Shown here piece by piece: positions 1-9,457 of a stretch of 64,000 nt of DNA. Every line of letters starts with the position of its first letter. Position 1 is the first letter of the stretch. Both the position numbers and the translations under genes were made by a program. The stretch spans positions 78,705 to 142,704 of the forward strand of contig CACHLD010000001.1 of assembly GCA_902580565.1 (NCBI GenBank), written 5' to 3'. The notes beneath the pieces were generated by a model. The model did no database searches, was not told where the DNA came from, and was given only the letters and a program-made list of their open reading frames with translations. This stretch comes from an uncultured Pelagibacteraceae bacterium (GTDB lineage: Bacteria; Pseudomonadota; Alphaproteobacteria; Pelagibacterales; Pelagibacteraceae).

Positions 1-1569
1 AGGAAATAATTGCCTTATTTTAGCCATATTTACATTTCTCTGACCAATAATCTCCATGGCTGATCTTTTTACACCATCCATAGCAATCTTTATAGAAAAT
101 TTTTTAGCTTCATTTGGTGACATAAAATTTGTCTTTAAAAAATTTGAAAGTCTATGCAATTTTTTTTCTTTATCTAAAAATAGTTTTTCGCGATCTTTTC
201 CAACTAATCGAATTTTTATACCTAGATTTGTTAATCGTTGATCGGCATTATCAGCTCTTAAAATTAATCTGTATTCAGCTCTTGACGTGAACATTCTATA
301 AGGTTCAGTAACGCCCTTTGTTATTAAGTCATCTATCATAACTCCAATATAAGAGTTTGATCTATCTAAAATTAATTCCTTTTGTTTTAATATTTTTAGT
401 CCTGCATTAATACCTGCTATCAAACCTTGTGCTGCGGCCTCTTCATATCCTGTAGTTCCATTAATTTGTCCAGCTAGAAATAAAGAATTAATCTTTTTGG
501 TCTCCAGAGTAGCTTTCAGTTCTCTGGGATCTACATAATCATATTCTATTGCATATCCTGCTCTTTTCATCCTTACACTCTCTAAACCCTTGATTTTTGC
601 CAATATTTTGAGCTGTATTTCTTCTGGCAAAGAGGTAGAAATACCATTTGGGTAGATAGTGTTATCTAGCAACCCTTCTGGTTCTAGAAAAATCTGGTGC
701 TTTTGTTTATCCTTAAATTTTACTATTTTATCTTCTATAGAAGGACAATAACGAGGTCCAACTCCTTTTATATTTCCAGAGTACATAGCACTTCTAGAAA
801 TGTTATCACTTATAATCTTGTGAACTTCATTATTGGTATAAGTCATCCCGCACTTAATTTGCTTGTTGTCAATCTTATTAGTTAAGAAAGAGAAATAATA
901 ATGATCATCATCAGCTGGCTGCATTTCTAACTCATCGTAATTAATTGTATCTCCATCTAATCTAGGAGGTGTTCCAGTTTTTAATCTTCCAATCATCATT
1001 TTAAATTTTGCTAGTTGTTCACTTAAACCAGTAGATGGTTTTTCATCATAGCGACCTGCTGGAATCTGGGTTTCGCCTATATGTATTAAACCATTCAAAA
1101 ACGTTCCTGTCGTCAGGATCAATTCTTTAGTTCTTACTTCCTTACCGCTTTGACAAACAAATCCTATAACTTTGTTATCATTAAATAAAAATTTAACTAC
1201 TGGATCAGCTATAACTTTTAAATTTTTGTAATTTAGTAAAATTTTTTGCATATGCTCCTTGTAAAGAGCCCTATCTGACTGAGTCCTTGGTCCTTGAACT
1301 GCTGGACCACGACTCCTATTTAATAATCTGAATTGGATACCTGATTTATCAGCTACAACGCCCATTATACCATCTAAAGCATCGATTTCTCTTACAAGAT
1401 GCCCTTTTCCAAGTCCTCCGATAGCGGGATTACATGACATTTCACCAATAGTCTCGATTTTATGCGTAAAAAGAGCAGTATTTACGCCCATTCTAGCGGA
1501 TGCTGCTGCTGCCTCACATCCGGCATGTCCTCCACCTATAACTACTACATCATAGCTTTGTTTTGTCAT
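1..1569 (-). CDS. mnmG: tRNA uridine-5-carboxymethylaminomethyl modification enzyme MnmG (GidA), 3' end outside window
   Basis: FAD-dependent partner of MnmE in the cytoplasmic complex that makes the (carboxymethyl)aminomethyl group on wobble U34 of tRNAs. Reading leftward from the ATG at 1569, the frame stays open to base 1, giving 523 residues. The N-terminus carries the FAD-binding [10 protein letters not shown] motif at residues 12-21, followed by the family blocks [11 protein letters not shown] and [17 protein letters not shown]. Full MnmG is about 620 residues, so roughly the last 100 (the MnmE-contact domain) lie beyond the edge. mnmE is immediately upstream on the same strand (42-nt gap), a normal pairing for the two partners. 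Truncation is by the window only; I see no frameshift. Confidence 0.96.
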   Translation of the reverse strand, partial: MTKQSYDVVVIGGGHAGCEAAAASARMGVNTALFTHKIETIGEMSCNPAIGGLGKGHLVREIDALDGIMGVVADKSGIQFRLLNRSRGPAVQGPRTQSDRALYKEHMQKILLNYKNLKVIADPVVKFLFNDNKVIGFVCQSGKEVRTKELILTTGTFLNGLIHIGETQIPAGRYDEKPSTGLSEQLAKFKMMIGRLKTGTPPRLDGDTINYDELEMQPADDDHYYFSFLTNKIDNKQIKCGMTYTNNEVHKIISDNISRSAMYSGNIKGVGPRYCPSIEDKIVKFKDKQKHQIFLEPEGLLDNTIYPNGISTSLPEEIQLKILAKIKGLESVRMKRAGYAIEYDYVDPRELKATLETKKINSLFLAGQINGTTGYEEAAAQGLIAGINAGLKILKQKELILDRSNSYIGVMIDDLITKGVTEPYRMFTSRAEYRLILRADNADQRLTNLGIKIRLVGKDREKLFLDKEKKLHRLSNFLKTNFMSPNEAKKFSIKIAMDGVKRSAMEIIGQRNVNMAKIRQLFP

Positions 1570-1611
1570 TCCGTGAATGTAAACGTCTAGATTAAGAATA
1601 CAAGAAGTATT

Positions 1612-2940
1612 TTATTTACCGATACAGAAATCTTTGAATATGGATCCGAGTATTTCTTCCACGTCTACCTTACCAACGATACTACCAAGATGTCGTGTGG
1701 CCATTCTTAGATCTTCAGCTGCTAATTCGAGGTCTTTGTTTTGATCTTTTTTAAGAAACTTGTCAATTTCTTTTAAGCAGTCATTAAGCTTAACTCTATG
1801 CCTTTCTCTAGTAATTAAAGCGCTATTATTAGATGAAAACTTTTTACTTAACTTAGCTTTTATTAAGTTGATTAATTTATCTATATTTTTATTACTTTTC
1901 ACTGAAGCTAAAACAGTATCTACATTAAATTCATGATTTTGTTTATCTGATATATCTGATTTATTTAAAAGAACTATAGTATCTTTATTAATCATTTTCT
2001 GTATTTCATTATTTATTTTTTTCGATGAATTATCAATCACGATTATATTTAAATCTGCTTCTTTTGATTTGCCCAAAGCTAATGATATTCCTTTTTTTTC
2101 AACTTCATTTTTAGCGTCTCTAATACCTGCGGTATCTGCTAGAATTACAGGATAACCATCAATGTTTAAATAAGTTTCAATTACATCTCTTGTTGTTCCT
2201 TCCTCATCTGAAACAATTGCAACGTCTCTTTTTGCTAATAAATTTAAAAGAGACGATTTACCAGCATTAACTTCACCTGTGATAGAGACTCTAAATCCAT
2301 CTCTTATTTTTTCTCCAATTTTATTATCCTCGATGATTTTCTGAATATCTTTATGAATTTCTTTGATAGAGTTTTGTACTTCTATTAAAACCTTTTCTGG
2401 CAAATCGTCTTCTGCAAAATCTATTTTGGCTTCGATATAAGATAAAGATTTTATAAGTTTTTCTCTTAAATCATTATAATAATTTGAGGCATTACCTTGA
2501 ACTAATTTAACAGCTTGGTCTCTCTGAAGCTCCGTTTCTGCGTGAATTAAATCACCAATACTTTCAGCTTTTAAAAGATCAATTTTATTATTTTGAAAAG
2601 CTATCTTTGTAAATTCACCTGGTTCAGCCAATCTAAAATTATCTTGTTCTGATAATGTCTTTAATAAAGCGTTAATTACAGCATTGCTTCCGTGAACTTG
2701 GAACTCTGCTAAATCATCGCCGGTATAGCTATTAGGCGCAGGAAACCACAATAATAGTGCCTCTGGGTCTATAACCTTATCATTTTTAGGATCATGAAAT
2801 TTACAATAATTTACCTCGTTAGAATTGATTTCTTTTAACTTAGTCAAATTTTTACAAACCTTTAAAGTATCTTTACCAGAAATTCTAACGATAGCTATTC
2901 CTGACGGACCTCTGCCTGATGAAAGAGCATAAATGTTCAT
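1612..2940 (-). CDS. mnmE: tRNA modification GTPase MnmE (TrmE)
   Basis: GTPase that works with MnmG to modify wobble uridine 34. The 442-residue product has the N-terminal formyl-THF-binding domain, a helical domain, and an inserted G domain with P-loop GEVNAGKS at 222-229, TTRD at 249-252, DTAG at 269-272 and NKSD at 326-329. It ends in CIGK, the conserved C-terminal Cys motif of the family. The length matches the family (about 450). The gene precedes mnmG on the same strand and follows the UbiH-like gene by 4 nt, so these three are probably co-transcribed. Confidence 0.97.
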   Translation of the reverse strand: MNIYALSSGRGPSGIAIVRISGKDTLKVCKNLTKLKEINSNEVNYCKFHDPKNDKVIDPEALLLWFPAPNSYTGDDLAEFQVHGSNAVINALLKTLSEQDNFRLAEPGEFTKIAFQNNKIDLLKAESIGDLIHAETELQRDQAVKLVQGNASNYYNDLREKLIKSLSYIEAKIDFAEDDLPEKVLIEVQNSIKEIHKDIQKIIEDNKIGEKIRDGFRVSITGEVNAGKSSLLNLLAKRDVAIVSDEEGTTRDVIETYLNIDGYPVILADTAGIRDAKNEVEKKGISLALGKSKEADLNIIVIDNSSKKINNEIQKMINKDTIVLLNKSDISDKQNHEFNVDTVLASVKSNKNIDKLINLIKAKLSKKFSSNNSALITRERHRVKLNDCLKEIDKFLKKDQNKDLELAAEDLRMATRHLGSIVGKVDVEEILGSIFKDFCIGK

Positions 2941-2944
2941 TGAA

Positions 2945-4042
2945 CTAAATTGATAAACCTTGATTAGAAATAAATTTGCTTATTTTTTTAAGAGTATTGT
3001 TTTTGGAAATATTCTTCAAAATTGTTTCTTTAAATGGATCTAGTAATTTATTTTGTTTAAAGAAATTATGGGTTAGATCAATTCCTATACCGGTAATGAT
3101 ATTTTCAGACTTTCTGCTATTTGTAAAATCTTCAAGAGCGGGAGTGCTTTTTAAAGACATGCCTAGTCCTGTGTAGTACTTAAGTATCTCTTGTAGTTTT
3201 TTAATATCTCTCAGTACAAGATTAAAGCCTTGGCCAGCTATAGGATGAACTGTGTGCAACCCTTCACCCAAAATAAGAATATCATTTTTATGGTATGTTC
3301 GTTTTAAATTAAGCATCAAAGGATAAGATTGTTGATTTGAAATCTGTATTTTTTTTGTTTTTAGAACTTCACAAATTTTAGATTTAACAATTAAATTAAT
3401 ATCTTTTTTTGGAAAGTCTTTATCTACACTCCACACAAAAGAAAAATTGTTTTTTGAAAAAGGGAGTATTGCTAAAGGTCCTTCTTTCAAGAAATACTGA
3501 GCAGTATTTAAATTTTTTAAGTTATGGTTAACATAACCAGTTATAGCGATTTCTTTATAATCTTTATCTAGTGATCTTTTGCCAATGATACTTTGATAGA
3601 TTTTTGAAGATCTACCTAAGCAGAGCACTTTCATATCGTAACTATCTAAATCTTTTAGTTCATTAATATTTTTCTGAAGAGTTTTGATCTTTTTTTTTTT
3701 TATTTCTTTAATTAGAATTTTCTTAATTTTATCATTTTCAAAAACGTACATAAGATTTTTGCTATCTTCATTAAAGTTTAAAAAATTCATGTTCTGATCT
3801 TTGGTCTCGTAGAAAAGATCTATCTTCTTAGAAGGCCAAAATAATTTTTTGTCGAGTTTGTCTATGACTTCGTTAAAAAACTCATAGTTGGAGTTGGAAA
3901 TAGCTGTCGTTCTTTTATCTTTAGAATGCTTGTTTTTTTTAGATATTAGATGAACTTCTAAACCCTCTAATTTATTCAATGCCAAAGCAGCCATTAAACC
4001 TGAGAGACCGTCCCCAACTATGCATATTCTCTGCGTGTTCAT
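2945..4042 (-). CDS. UbiH/UbiF/COQ6-family FAD-dependent ubiquinone-biosynthesis hydroxylase
   Basis: Flavoprotein monooxygenase expected to hydroxylate the ring of a ubiquinone precursor. I place the start at the ATG at 4042, which gives MNTQRICIVGDGLSGL with the dinucleotide-binding GxGxxG at residues 10-15. An upstream ATG at 4129 would add 29 residues before the Rossmann strand and would overlap ftsK, so I reject it. The second FAD motif (GEGLHTVHPIAGQGFN, around residue 260) is a good match to the UbiH pattern GDAAHxxHPxAGQGxN, although the usual DAAH reads EGLH here. At 365 residues it is slightly short. Which ring position it hydroxylates cannot be told. It is divergent from ftsK across a 56-nt gap. 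Confidence 0.85.
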   Translation of the reverse strand: MNTQRICIVGDGLSGLMAALALNKLEGLEVHLISKKNKHSKDKRTTAISNSNYEFFNEVIDKLDKKLFWPSKKIDLFYETKDQNMNFLNFNEDSKNLMYVFENDKIKKILIKEIKKKKIKTLQKNINELKDLDSYDMKVLCLGRSSKIYQSIIGKRSLDKDYKEIAITGYVNHNLKNLNTAQYFLKEGPLAILPFSKNNFSFVWSVDKDFPKKDINLIVKSKICEVLKTKKIQISNQQSYPLMLNLKRTYHKNDILILGEGLHTVHPIAGQGFNLVLRDIKKLQEILKYYTGLGMSLKSTPALEDFTNSRKSENIITGIGIDLTHNFFKQNKLLDPFKETILKNISKNNTLKKISKFISNQGLSI

Positions 4043-4098
4043 ATTAAAATTTTTATCAATTTCATAAAAATGGTAAAAAGTATGTAAAACGATTCGAA

Positions 4099-6177
4099 AT
4101 GAATACAAACTTTTTAAACAGTTTAACAAATTTTATAAAAAAACGAACCTTTGAATTATTGGGATTACTCCTAATTTTAACGGCTTTAGCGCTAGTAATA
4201 TCCTTTGTAACTTATACTCCCGATGATCCTTCATTTATTTATGGAAAAACAAATGTTGAAATTAAAAATTTCTTTGGAGTTTATGGAAGCAGAGTAGCGG
4301 ATTTTCTTTTACAAAGTTTTGGATTAGTATCGTTTTTACTATTAGTAAATTTTTTACTTTGGGGTATTACACTTATAGTCAAAAAGGAAATTAAAAGGTT
4401 TATTCTAAAATTATTTTTAATTATTACTTATTTAACTTCAGGATCAATCTTTATCTATTTAACTTTTAATAATTCTTTTTGGCTTATTGACAATGGTAAC
4501 TCGGGATTTGTTGGTGAGATAGCATATAACTTGATTTCAGAAATAGCTCCTTGGATAAACAATCAATATTCTCTATCGGCTTTATTTTTTTTAACTCTTG
4601 GTTTATTTATAATATCATCTGAATTAAATATTGGAAAAATAATAATTAGTCTTTTTAAAAATATTTTTAAAAGAAGAGAAAGTAAATTAATCGAGGAGCA
4701 AATTCCAACAGATAATGTAGGTGAAGAATTATCAGTGTCAGAAAAACCACAACAATCTTTCTCTTTTGAACCAGAAAATAGAGAAGATATTAAAGAAAAA
4801 ATAAAATTTAGATTACCCTCCATTGATAGTCTTGAGAAAGTTTCCTCAAAAATAAATCTTTTAGAAACAAATAAAAATAGACCTGACGCAGAATTCATGG
4901 AAAAAGTTTTGCTAGATTTCGGAATTAGTGGAAAAATTAAGAATATAAACAATGGACCAGTTGTAAGTCTCTATGAATTTGAGCCAGCTGCAGGTGTTAA
5001 AGTTTCAAAAATTATAAACCTTTCTGAGGACTTAGCTCGTAATACTAGCTCGACTTCTGCCAGGGTTTCAGTAATACCTGGAAAAAACACCGTTGGTATT
5101 GAGATTCCAAATGAAAATCGAGAGGGTGTAAATTTAAGGGAAATTATTTCTAATGAAAAATTTCAAAAAAAAGAAATTAAATTACCAATTGCACTTGGAA
5201 AGAGTATTTCTGGTTCTCCGATAATTGGAGACCTTACTAACATGCCTCATTTGCTAATTGCTGGAACAACTGGTTCAGGAAAATCTGTATGCATAAATAC
5301 AATAATTGTTTCTCTTCTTTATAAATTAGAACCGAGTTTATGTAAGTTAATCTTAATAGATCCAAAAATGTTAGAGCTTTCTACATACGAAGGTATTCCT
5401 CATTTACTAACTCCCGTAATTACAGATGCCAAAAAAGCAACATCTGCTTTAGCTTGGACTGTTAGAGAGATGAATAATAGATATAAATTAATGAGTAAAG
5501 TTGGTGTTAGAAACATAGACGGTTATAATTCTAAGCATAAGCTTAAGATGCCTTACATAGTCGTTGTAGTAGATGAGATGTCTGATTTAATGTTAGTAGC
5601 TGGCAAAGAAATTGAAAATTATATTCAAAAATTATCTCAAATGGCTAGAGCAGCAGGTATTCATATTATTATGGCAACCCAAAGACCAAGTGTTGACGTA
5701 ATTACCGGGACTATAAAAGCTAATTTTCCAACAAGAATATCTTTCCAAGTGAGTTCAAAAATAGATAGTAGAACTATTTTGGGCGAACAAGGAGCTGAAC
5801 AATTACTTGGTAAAGGTGATATGTTATTTATGTCGTCTGCAAATCGTATAATTAGAATTCACGGACCCTATGTATCTGAAAAAGAAATCGAAAGAATTGC
5901 AAATACACTTAAAACCCAAGAAAATCCAGATTATATAGATGAGATTACTTCTCAAGAAACATCTGAAAGTTCTTTAACAACTGGCGGTGAAAGTGAGGAA
6001 GACGAATTATTTAATCAAGCTGTTGAGATAATTAAAAGGGAGGGTAAAGCATCTACAAGCTTCATACAAAGAAAATTACAAATTGGATATAATAGGGCGG
6101 CAAGAATAATTGATATGATGGAAGAAAAGGGCATCGTGAGCAAAGCAAATCATGTTGGTAAACGTGAAGTTCTTTAG
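4099..6177 (+). CDS. ftsK: DNA translocase FtsK
   Basis: Septum-located DNA pump that clears chromosome ends during division and activates XerCD at dif. The 692-residue product has an N-terminal membrane domain with about four hydrophobic segments (residues ~20-175), a short polar linker, and the RecA-like motor with Walker A GTTGSGKS near residue 390 and Walker B VVVVDEMSDLM near 488. The last ~60 residues form the winged-helix gamma domain that reads KOPS sites (FNQAVEIIKREGKASTSFIQ). The linker is much shorter than in E. coli FtsK, as in most alphaproteobacteria. It overlaps lolA by 26 nt. Confidence 0.97.
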   Translation: MNTNFLNSLTNFIKKRTFELLGLLLILTALALVISFVTYTPDDPSFIYGKTNVEIKNFFGVYGSRVADFLLQSFGLVSFLLLVNFLLWGITLIVKKEIKRFILKLFLIITYLTSGSIFIYLTFNNSFWLIDNGNSGFVGEIAYNLISEIAPWINNQYSLSALFFLTLGLFIISSELNIGKIIISLFKNIFKRRESKLIEEQIPTDNVGEELSVSEKPQQSFSFEPENREDIKEKIKFRLPSIDSLEKVSSKINLLETNKNRPDAEFMEKVLLDFGISGKIKNINNGPVVSLYEFEPAAGVKVSKIINLSEDLARNTSSTSARVSVIPGKNTVGIEIPNENREGVNLREIISNEKFQKKEIKLPIALGKSISGSPIIGDLTNMPHLLIAGTTGSGKSVCINTIIVSLLYKLEPSLCKLILIDPKMLELSTYEGIPHLLTPVITDAKKATSALAWTVREMNNRYKLMSKVGVRNIDGYNSKHKLKMPYIVVVVDEMSDLMLVAGKEIENYIQKLSQMARAAGIHIIMATQRPSVDVITGTIKANFPTRISFQVSSKIDSRTILGEQGAEQLLGKGDMLFMSSANRIIRIHGPYVSEKEIERIANTLKTQENPDYIDEITSQETSESSLTTGGESEEDELFNQAVEIIKREGKASTSFIQRKLQIGYNRAARIIDMMEEKGIVSKANHVGKREVL

Positions 6178-6721
6178 AAAATTACAATTAGTCTCAGCTT
6201 TTCTTTTGATAATAACAAATTTATCTGCTACCGAGAAAGACCAAATAATTTCCCAATTAAACGATTTAAATTCTTTGGAATTCACGTTTGATCAATTGAT
6301 TAATGAAAAAACTGAAAAGGGAAGCTGTCTTTTAGAATTTCCCGGAAAACTAAAGTGTAGTTATTTTGATGATAAGAAAAAAGAGTTAGTAATTAATGAT
6401 AAAAGATTAGCAATAACGCAAAAAAGATATAATAAAACTTATCATTATCCAATTTCAAAATCTCCATTTCTAAATATTCTTTATAAAGACAAGCTTTTAG
6501 AAATAGTTCGATCCGGAAAGTTGGAGTTGAATGATAATATAATTAAACTTATTTATTTTGGCGATAATGAGATAACAGTTTTTTTCGATAGAAAAAGTCT
6601 AGATCTTAAAGGTTGGCAAATTATAGATCAATACAATAATAATATTAATTTTTCTTTAAACATCATAGCAAAAAATGATATCTTTAAGAAAGGTACTTTT
6701 AAAGTTCCTGAAATAAATTAA
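6152..6721 (+). CDS. lolA: Outer-membrane lipoprotein carrier protein LolA
   Basis: Periplasmic chaperone that carries lipoproteins from the LolCDE transporter to the outer membrane. An N-terminal signal peptide (basic VKFFRKLQ, then a hydrophobic run ending near NLSATEK) precedes a LolA fold with the typical LEFPGKLKCSYFDDKKKELV strand region. ATG at 6152 and GTG at 6164 are both plausible starts; the GTG gives a more usual signal peptide. It overlaps the end of ftsK, so translation may be coupled. The ftsK-lolA pair is common in alphaproteobacteria. It converges on the GNAT gene with a few bases of overlap. Confidence 0.86.
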   Translation: MLVNVKFFRKLQLVSAFLLIITNLSATEKDQIISQLNDLNSLEFTFDQLINEKTEKGSCLLEFPGKLKCSYFDDKKKELVINDKRLAITQKRYNKTYHYPISKSPFLNILYKDKLLEIVRSGKLELNDNIIKLIYFGDNEITVFFDRKSLDLKGWQIIDQYNNNINFSLNIIAKNDIFKKGTFKVPEIN

Positions 6722-7224
6722 GCTACAAAATCTATTTCTTCCTTTTTAAAGATTTCAAAACCTTTTGATTTATAATTTTGTAGTGCGTGCTTATGATCTA
6801 AGCTGCAAGTGTGAACCCACATTCTTTCTGGATTTTTCCTTGACGCGCTAGCAATAGCATGATTTACAAGAGTCGATCCAAGTTTTAAACCTCTGAATTC
6901 TTTTAATACTCCTAAGTTAATAAGCTCTACCTCATTTAATTCAGGATGATATTCTTGTTCATAATATCCCACAAGATCTTCACCTTTTTTAAGAACATGT
7001 GTCTCTAAATTTTTATTCGTAACATATTTTACCCATTCACTGTCAGACCATAACAATCTATCTCTCCAGAAATGATCTACGCCTATTTGTTTATAAAAAA
7101 ATTTGTTTAAATGAAAATTGTTTTTGTCATCTAAAATAATCTGGAAATTTTCTGGAAGATTTAAATTAATAGTTTTTGAAAAATCTTTAATTTCTAAAAA
7201 ATATCTTTTTACTCTTGAAACCAT
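6718..7224 (-). CDS. GNAT-family N-acetyltransferase
   Basis: A 168-residue acetyltransferase of the GNAT fold. The acetyl-CoA-binding motif A is visible as NLGVLKEFRGLKLGSTLVNH (R/Q-x-x-G-x-G/A type, here RGLKLGS), followed by the motif B region with HALQNYKSKGFEIFK, the usual 'xxNYxxxGF' signature. The N-terminal half has PENFQIILDDKNNFHLNKFF and HFWRDRL, seen in alphaproteobacterial GNAT proteins beside the HIT gene. The substrate cannot be inferred. It starts on the stop codon of the HIT gene, at the tail of the his block, so it is likely the last gene of that transcript. Confidence 0.85.
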   Translation of the reverse strand: MVSRVKRYFLEIKDFSKTINLNLPENFQIILDDKNNFHLNKFFYKQIGVDHFWRDRLLWSDSEWVKYVTNKNLETHVLKKGEDLVGYYEQEYHPELNEVELINLGVLKEFRGLKLGSTLVNHAIASASRKNPERMWVHTCSLDHKHALQNYKSKGFEIFKKEEIDFVA

Positions 7225-7580
7225 TAGCTAACCATCTTTCCAATCTTTTCACCTGCAAATATATGATAATGTAAGTGAGGAACCTCCTGTCCTCCATCGC
7301 TACCAATATTGGTTAAAGTACGATAACCTTTATCTTTTGCTCCTACAAGGTTAGCGACATGAGTGACGGCTTTATTAAATTCTACAATTTCTTTATCCGA
7401 GGCTTTGCTAATAAAGTCATCAAGATCAACGTACTCACCTTTGGGGATAACTAGAATATGTACTTTCTTTTGAGGATTAATATCATGAAAAGCTAAAACA
7501 TGATCGTTTTCATAAACTTTCTTACAAGGAATTTCACCTCTAATAATTTTTGCAAATATATTATTTTTATCGTAATTCAT
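7224..7580 (-). CDS. hinT: HIT-family nucleotide-binding protein (HinT-like)
   Basis: Small histidine-triad hydrolase of the HinT branch, which acts on purine nucleoside phosphoramidates and adenylates. The 118-residue product has N-terminal FAKIIRGEIPCKKVYE and the C-terminal triad HLHYHIFAG with His at 102, 104 and 106, which is the diagnostic HxHxHxx motif. Length is normal for HinT. It overlaps hisE by 4 nt and sits in the histidine operon, whose intermediates are phosphoribosyl-AMP and -ATP derivatives. A direct role in His synthesis is not established. Confidence 0.9.
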   Translation of the reverse strand: MNYDKNNIFAKIIRGEIPCKKVYENDHVLAFHDINPQKKVHILVIPKGEYVDLDDFISKASDKEIVEFNKAVTHVANLVGAKDKGYRTLTNIGSDGGQEVPHLHYHIFAGEKIGKMVS

Positions 7581-7849
7581 TTTTGTCTTTTCTTAAGTTC
7601 GGTCATTACGTCTTCAATCTTTATATTATTAGCCTCTAAATAAACCATCAAGTGATAAATAACATCAGTCGCTTCGTGTATTTTATTTGAATTTTTTTCA
7701 ACAGACTCTATTAACTCACCTATTTCTTCTTTTACTTTAGAAACACTTAAGTTTTTATCGTTGAGAAGTTTATTAGTATAGGATTTGTCTGGGGAAGAGT
7801 TTTTTCTCTCTCTGATTATTTTTATTAATTGTTCTAAGTTTTCAAACAT
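7577..7849 (-). CDS. hisE: Phosphoribosyl-ATP pyrophosphohydrolase HisE
   Basis: Second step of histidine synthesis: cleaves phosphoribosyl-ATP to phosphoribosyl-AMP and pyrophosphate. The 90-residue all-helical protein is of MazG-like type, with the metal-binding ExxE...ExxD pattern in EIGELIESVEKNSNKIHEAT followed by DVIYHLMVYLEANNI. Length is normal for a stand-alone HisE; no HisI (phosphoribosyl-AMP cyclohydrolase) domain is fused. It follows hisF with 1 nt between and overlaps the HIT gene, so it is part of the leftward his transcript. Confidence 0.93.
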   Translation of the reverse strand: MFENLEQLIKIIRERKNSSPDKSYTNKLLNDKNLSVSKVKEEIGELIESVEKNSNKIHEATDVIYHLMVYLEANNIKIEDVMTELKKRQK

Positions 7850-7850
7850 T

Positions 7851-8609
7851 TTATAACCTTACCGATACATTCTTAGAATTCAAATATTCTTTAGCATCTT
7901 TAATTTTAAATTCACCATAGTGGAATATAGAAGCAGCTAAAACTGCGCTTGCTCCACCTTTAACTATGCCATCATATAAATGATCTAATGTTCCCACTCC
8001 ACCAGATGCTATAACAGGAATATTAGTACTTTTTGTAATTGTTTTTAATAGATCTACGTCGTAGCCAGATTTAGTCCCATCTTTATCCATTGAAGTTAAG
8101 AGAATTTCTCCAGCTCCGTTAATTTCAATTTTTTTAGCAAAATCTAAAGCGTCAATACCTGTTTTATTTCTTCCCCCATGTGTAAATACTTCCCATTTGT
8201 TTTCTGAAACTTTTTTGGCGTCAATTGCAACGACAATACATTGAGATCCAAACTTTTTAGAGGCTTCTTTAACAAAATCAACATTCTTTACGGCTGCAGT
8301 ATTAATAGAAACTTTATCTGCTCCAGCTAATAATAAATCAGTAATATTTTGAATAGTTCTAACCCCACCACCAACTGTTAAAGGAACAAAACATTCTTTA
8401 GCTGTCTTTCTTACAATATCAAAAATTATATCTCTATTTTCATTTGATGCAGTGATATCTAGAAAACAAATTTCGTCAGCACCACCTTCACTATAAATCT
8501 TTGCTTGCTCAACAGGATCGCCAGCATCTTTTAGTTCAACAAAATTAATACCTTTAACAACTCTTCCATTTTTAACATCAAGACAAGGTATAATTCTATT
8601 TTTTAACAT
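7851..8609 (-). CDS. hisF: Imidazole glycerol phosphate synthase cyclase subunit HisF
   Basis: TIM-barrel subunit that uses ammonia from HisH to form imidazole glycerol phosphate and AICAR from PRFAR. The catalytic aspartates D11 (in [14 protein letters not shown]) and D130 (in VVAIDAKK) are both present, as are the phosphate-binding loops VGGGVRT and ASGGVGT. The 252-residue length is standard. AICAR produced here feeds purH at 23.2 kb. The start codon lies inside the end of the 44-aa ORF upstream (14-nt overlap), which may couple their translation. Confidence 0.97.
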   Translation of the reverse strand: MLKNRIIPCLDVKNGRVVKGINFVELKDAGDPVEQAKIYSEGGADEICFLDITASNENRDIIFDIVRKTAKECFVPLTVGGGVRTIQNITDLLLAGADKVSINTAAVKNVDFVKEASKKFGSQCIVVAIDAKKVSENKWEVFTHGGRNKTGIDALDFAKKIEINGAGEILLTSMDKDGTKSGYDVDLLKTITKSTNIPVIASGGVGTLDHLYDGIVKGGASAVLAASIFHYGEFKIKDAKEYLNSKNVSVRL

Positions 8610-8730
8610 TTTTTTTCCTTTTTGCTTTACTGGGCAGTAAGCCTTTGTTTACTGCTCTTGCTCTTTCTGAAAAGCCTAGTTTTTCTCCATTTCGAATCTT
8701 TCTTCTGATAGTAGATAATTTTGCCACCAT
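8596..8730 (-). CDS. Small, strongly basic 44-residue protein in the his operon (unknown)
   Basis: An open frame from ATG at 8730 to TAG at 8596-8598 encodes 44 residues beginning [20 protein letters not shown] and containing [14 protein letters not shown], with a lysine-rich end. It begins 4 nt after the hisA stop and overlaps the hisF start by 14 nt, exactly filling what would otherwise be the only 125-nt gap in a packed operon. About a third of the residues are Lys or Arg. The internal segment is not low-complexity, which argues for real coding. I recognise no family. RNA binding is a guess from charge only. The alternative is a non-coding spacer that happens to stay open. Confidence 0.6.
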   Translation of the reverse strand: MVAKLSTIRRKIRNGEKLGFSERARAVNKGLLPSKAKRKKNVKK

Positions 8731-8734
8731 GATT

Positions 8735-9457
8735 TTAATCTATTTCTTTCGCTAATTCTTCAAGTTTAATATCACCGTCATAAATAGCTTTACCAACAAT
8801 TATACCTTCAATTTTCTTGTTATTTAATTTTTTTGCAGTTGTAATATCGCTAATTGAAGAAACTCCACCTGAAATAATTAAAGGACAATTAGAAATCTCA
8901 GCAATTTTTACAGTCTCTTCATAATTAGGACCGGTCTTCATCCCATCTCTGTTGATATCCGTATATATAATTCTACTAACACCGAAATCACTCACATCTT
9001 TAAGAAAATCTGTAGTTTTTATATTTAAATTTTCTTTCCAACCAGATGCAAAAAGATTTCCATCTTTAGCATCTAGACCTAAAGCAATTTTATTTTTAAA
9101 TTTTTTGCATGCTTCCTTTAAAAATTCTTTATTTTTAATTGCACCGCTCCCTAAGATAACTTTCTCAACACCTCCTTCGATATATTGCCTAATAGCATCT
9201 AAAGATCTTACACCACCGCCTACTTCAACTTTAAAATCATATTTATTTATTATTTCTTTAATGATTTCTAAATTAACAGGCTTACCGGTTAATGCTCCAT
9301 CTAAATCAACAATATGTAGATTCTTAAAACCATGGTTTTTATATTTTGCTGCTTGATCAATTGGTAGAGTTTTATATTCAGTTTTATTTTCAAAGTTACC
9401 TTTAATTAACCTCACACATTTTTTGTCTTTTATGTCTATAGCAGGAAAAATCTTCAT
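8735..9457 (-). CDS. hisA: Phosphoribosylformimino-5-aminoimidazole carboxamide ribotide isomerase HisA
   Basis: TIM-barrel isomerase converting ProFAR to PRFAR, the substrate of HisFH. The catalytic Asp8 (FPAIDIKDKKCVRLIKG) and Asp129 (ALGLDAKDG) are visible, with VEVGGGVRS and IISGGVSS as phosphate-gripping loops, giving the internal half-barrel repeat shared with HisF. Length 240 is standard. The start overlaps the hisH stop by a single base. Confidence 0.97.
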   Translation of the reverse strand: MKIFPAIDIKDKKCVRLIKGNFENKTEYKTLPIDQAAKYKNHGFKNLHIVDLDGALTGKPVNLEIIKEIINKYDFKVEVGGGVRSLDAIRQYIEGGVEKVILGSGAIKNKEFLKEACKKFKNKIALGLDAKDGNLFASGWKENLNIKTTDFLKDVSDFGVSRIIYTDINRDGMKTGPNYEETVKIAEISNCPLIISGGVSSISDITTAKKLNNKKIEGIIVGKAIYDGDIKLEELAKEID

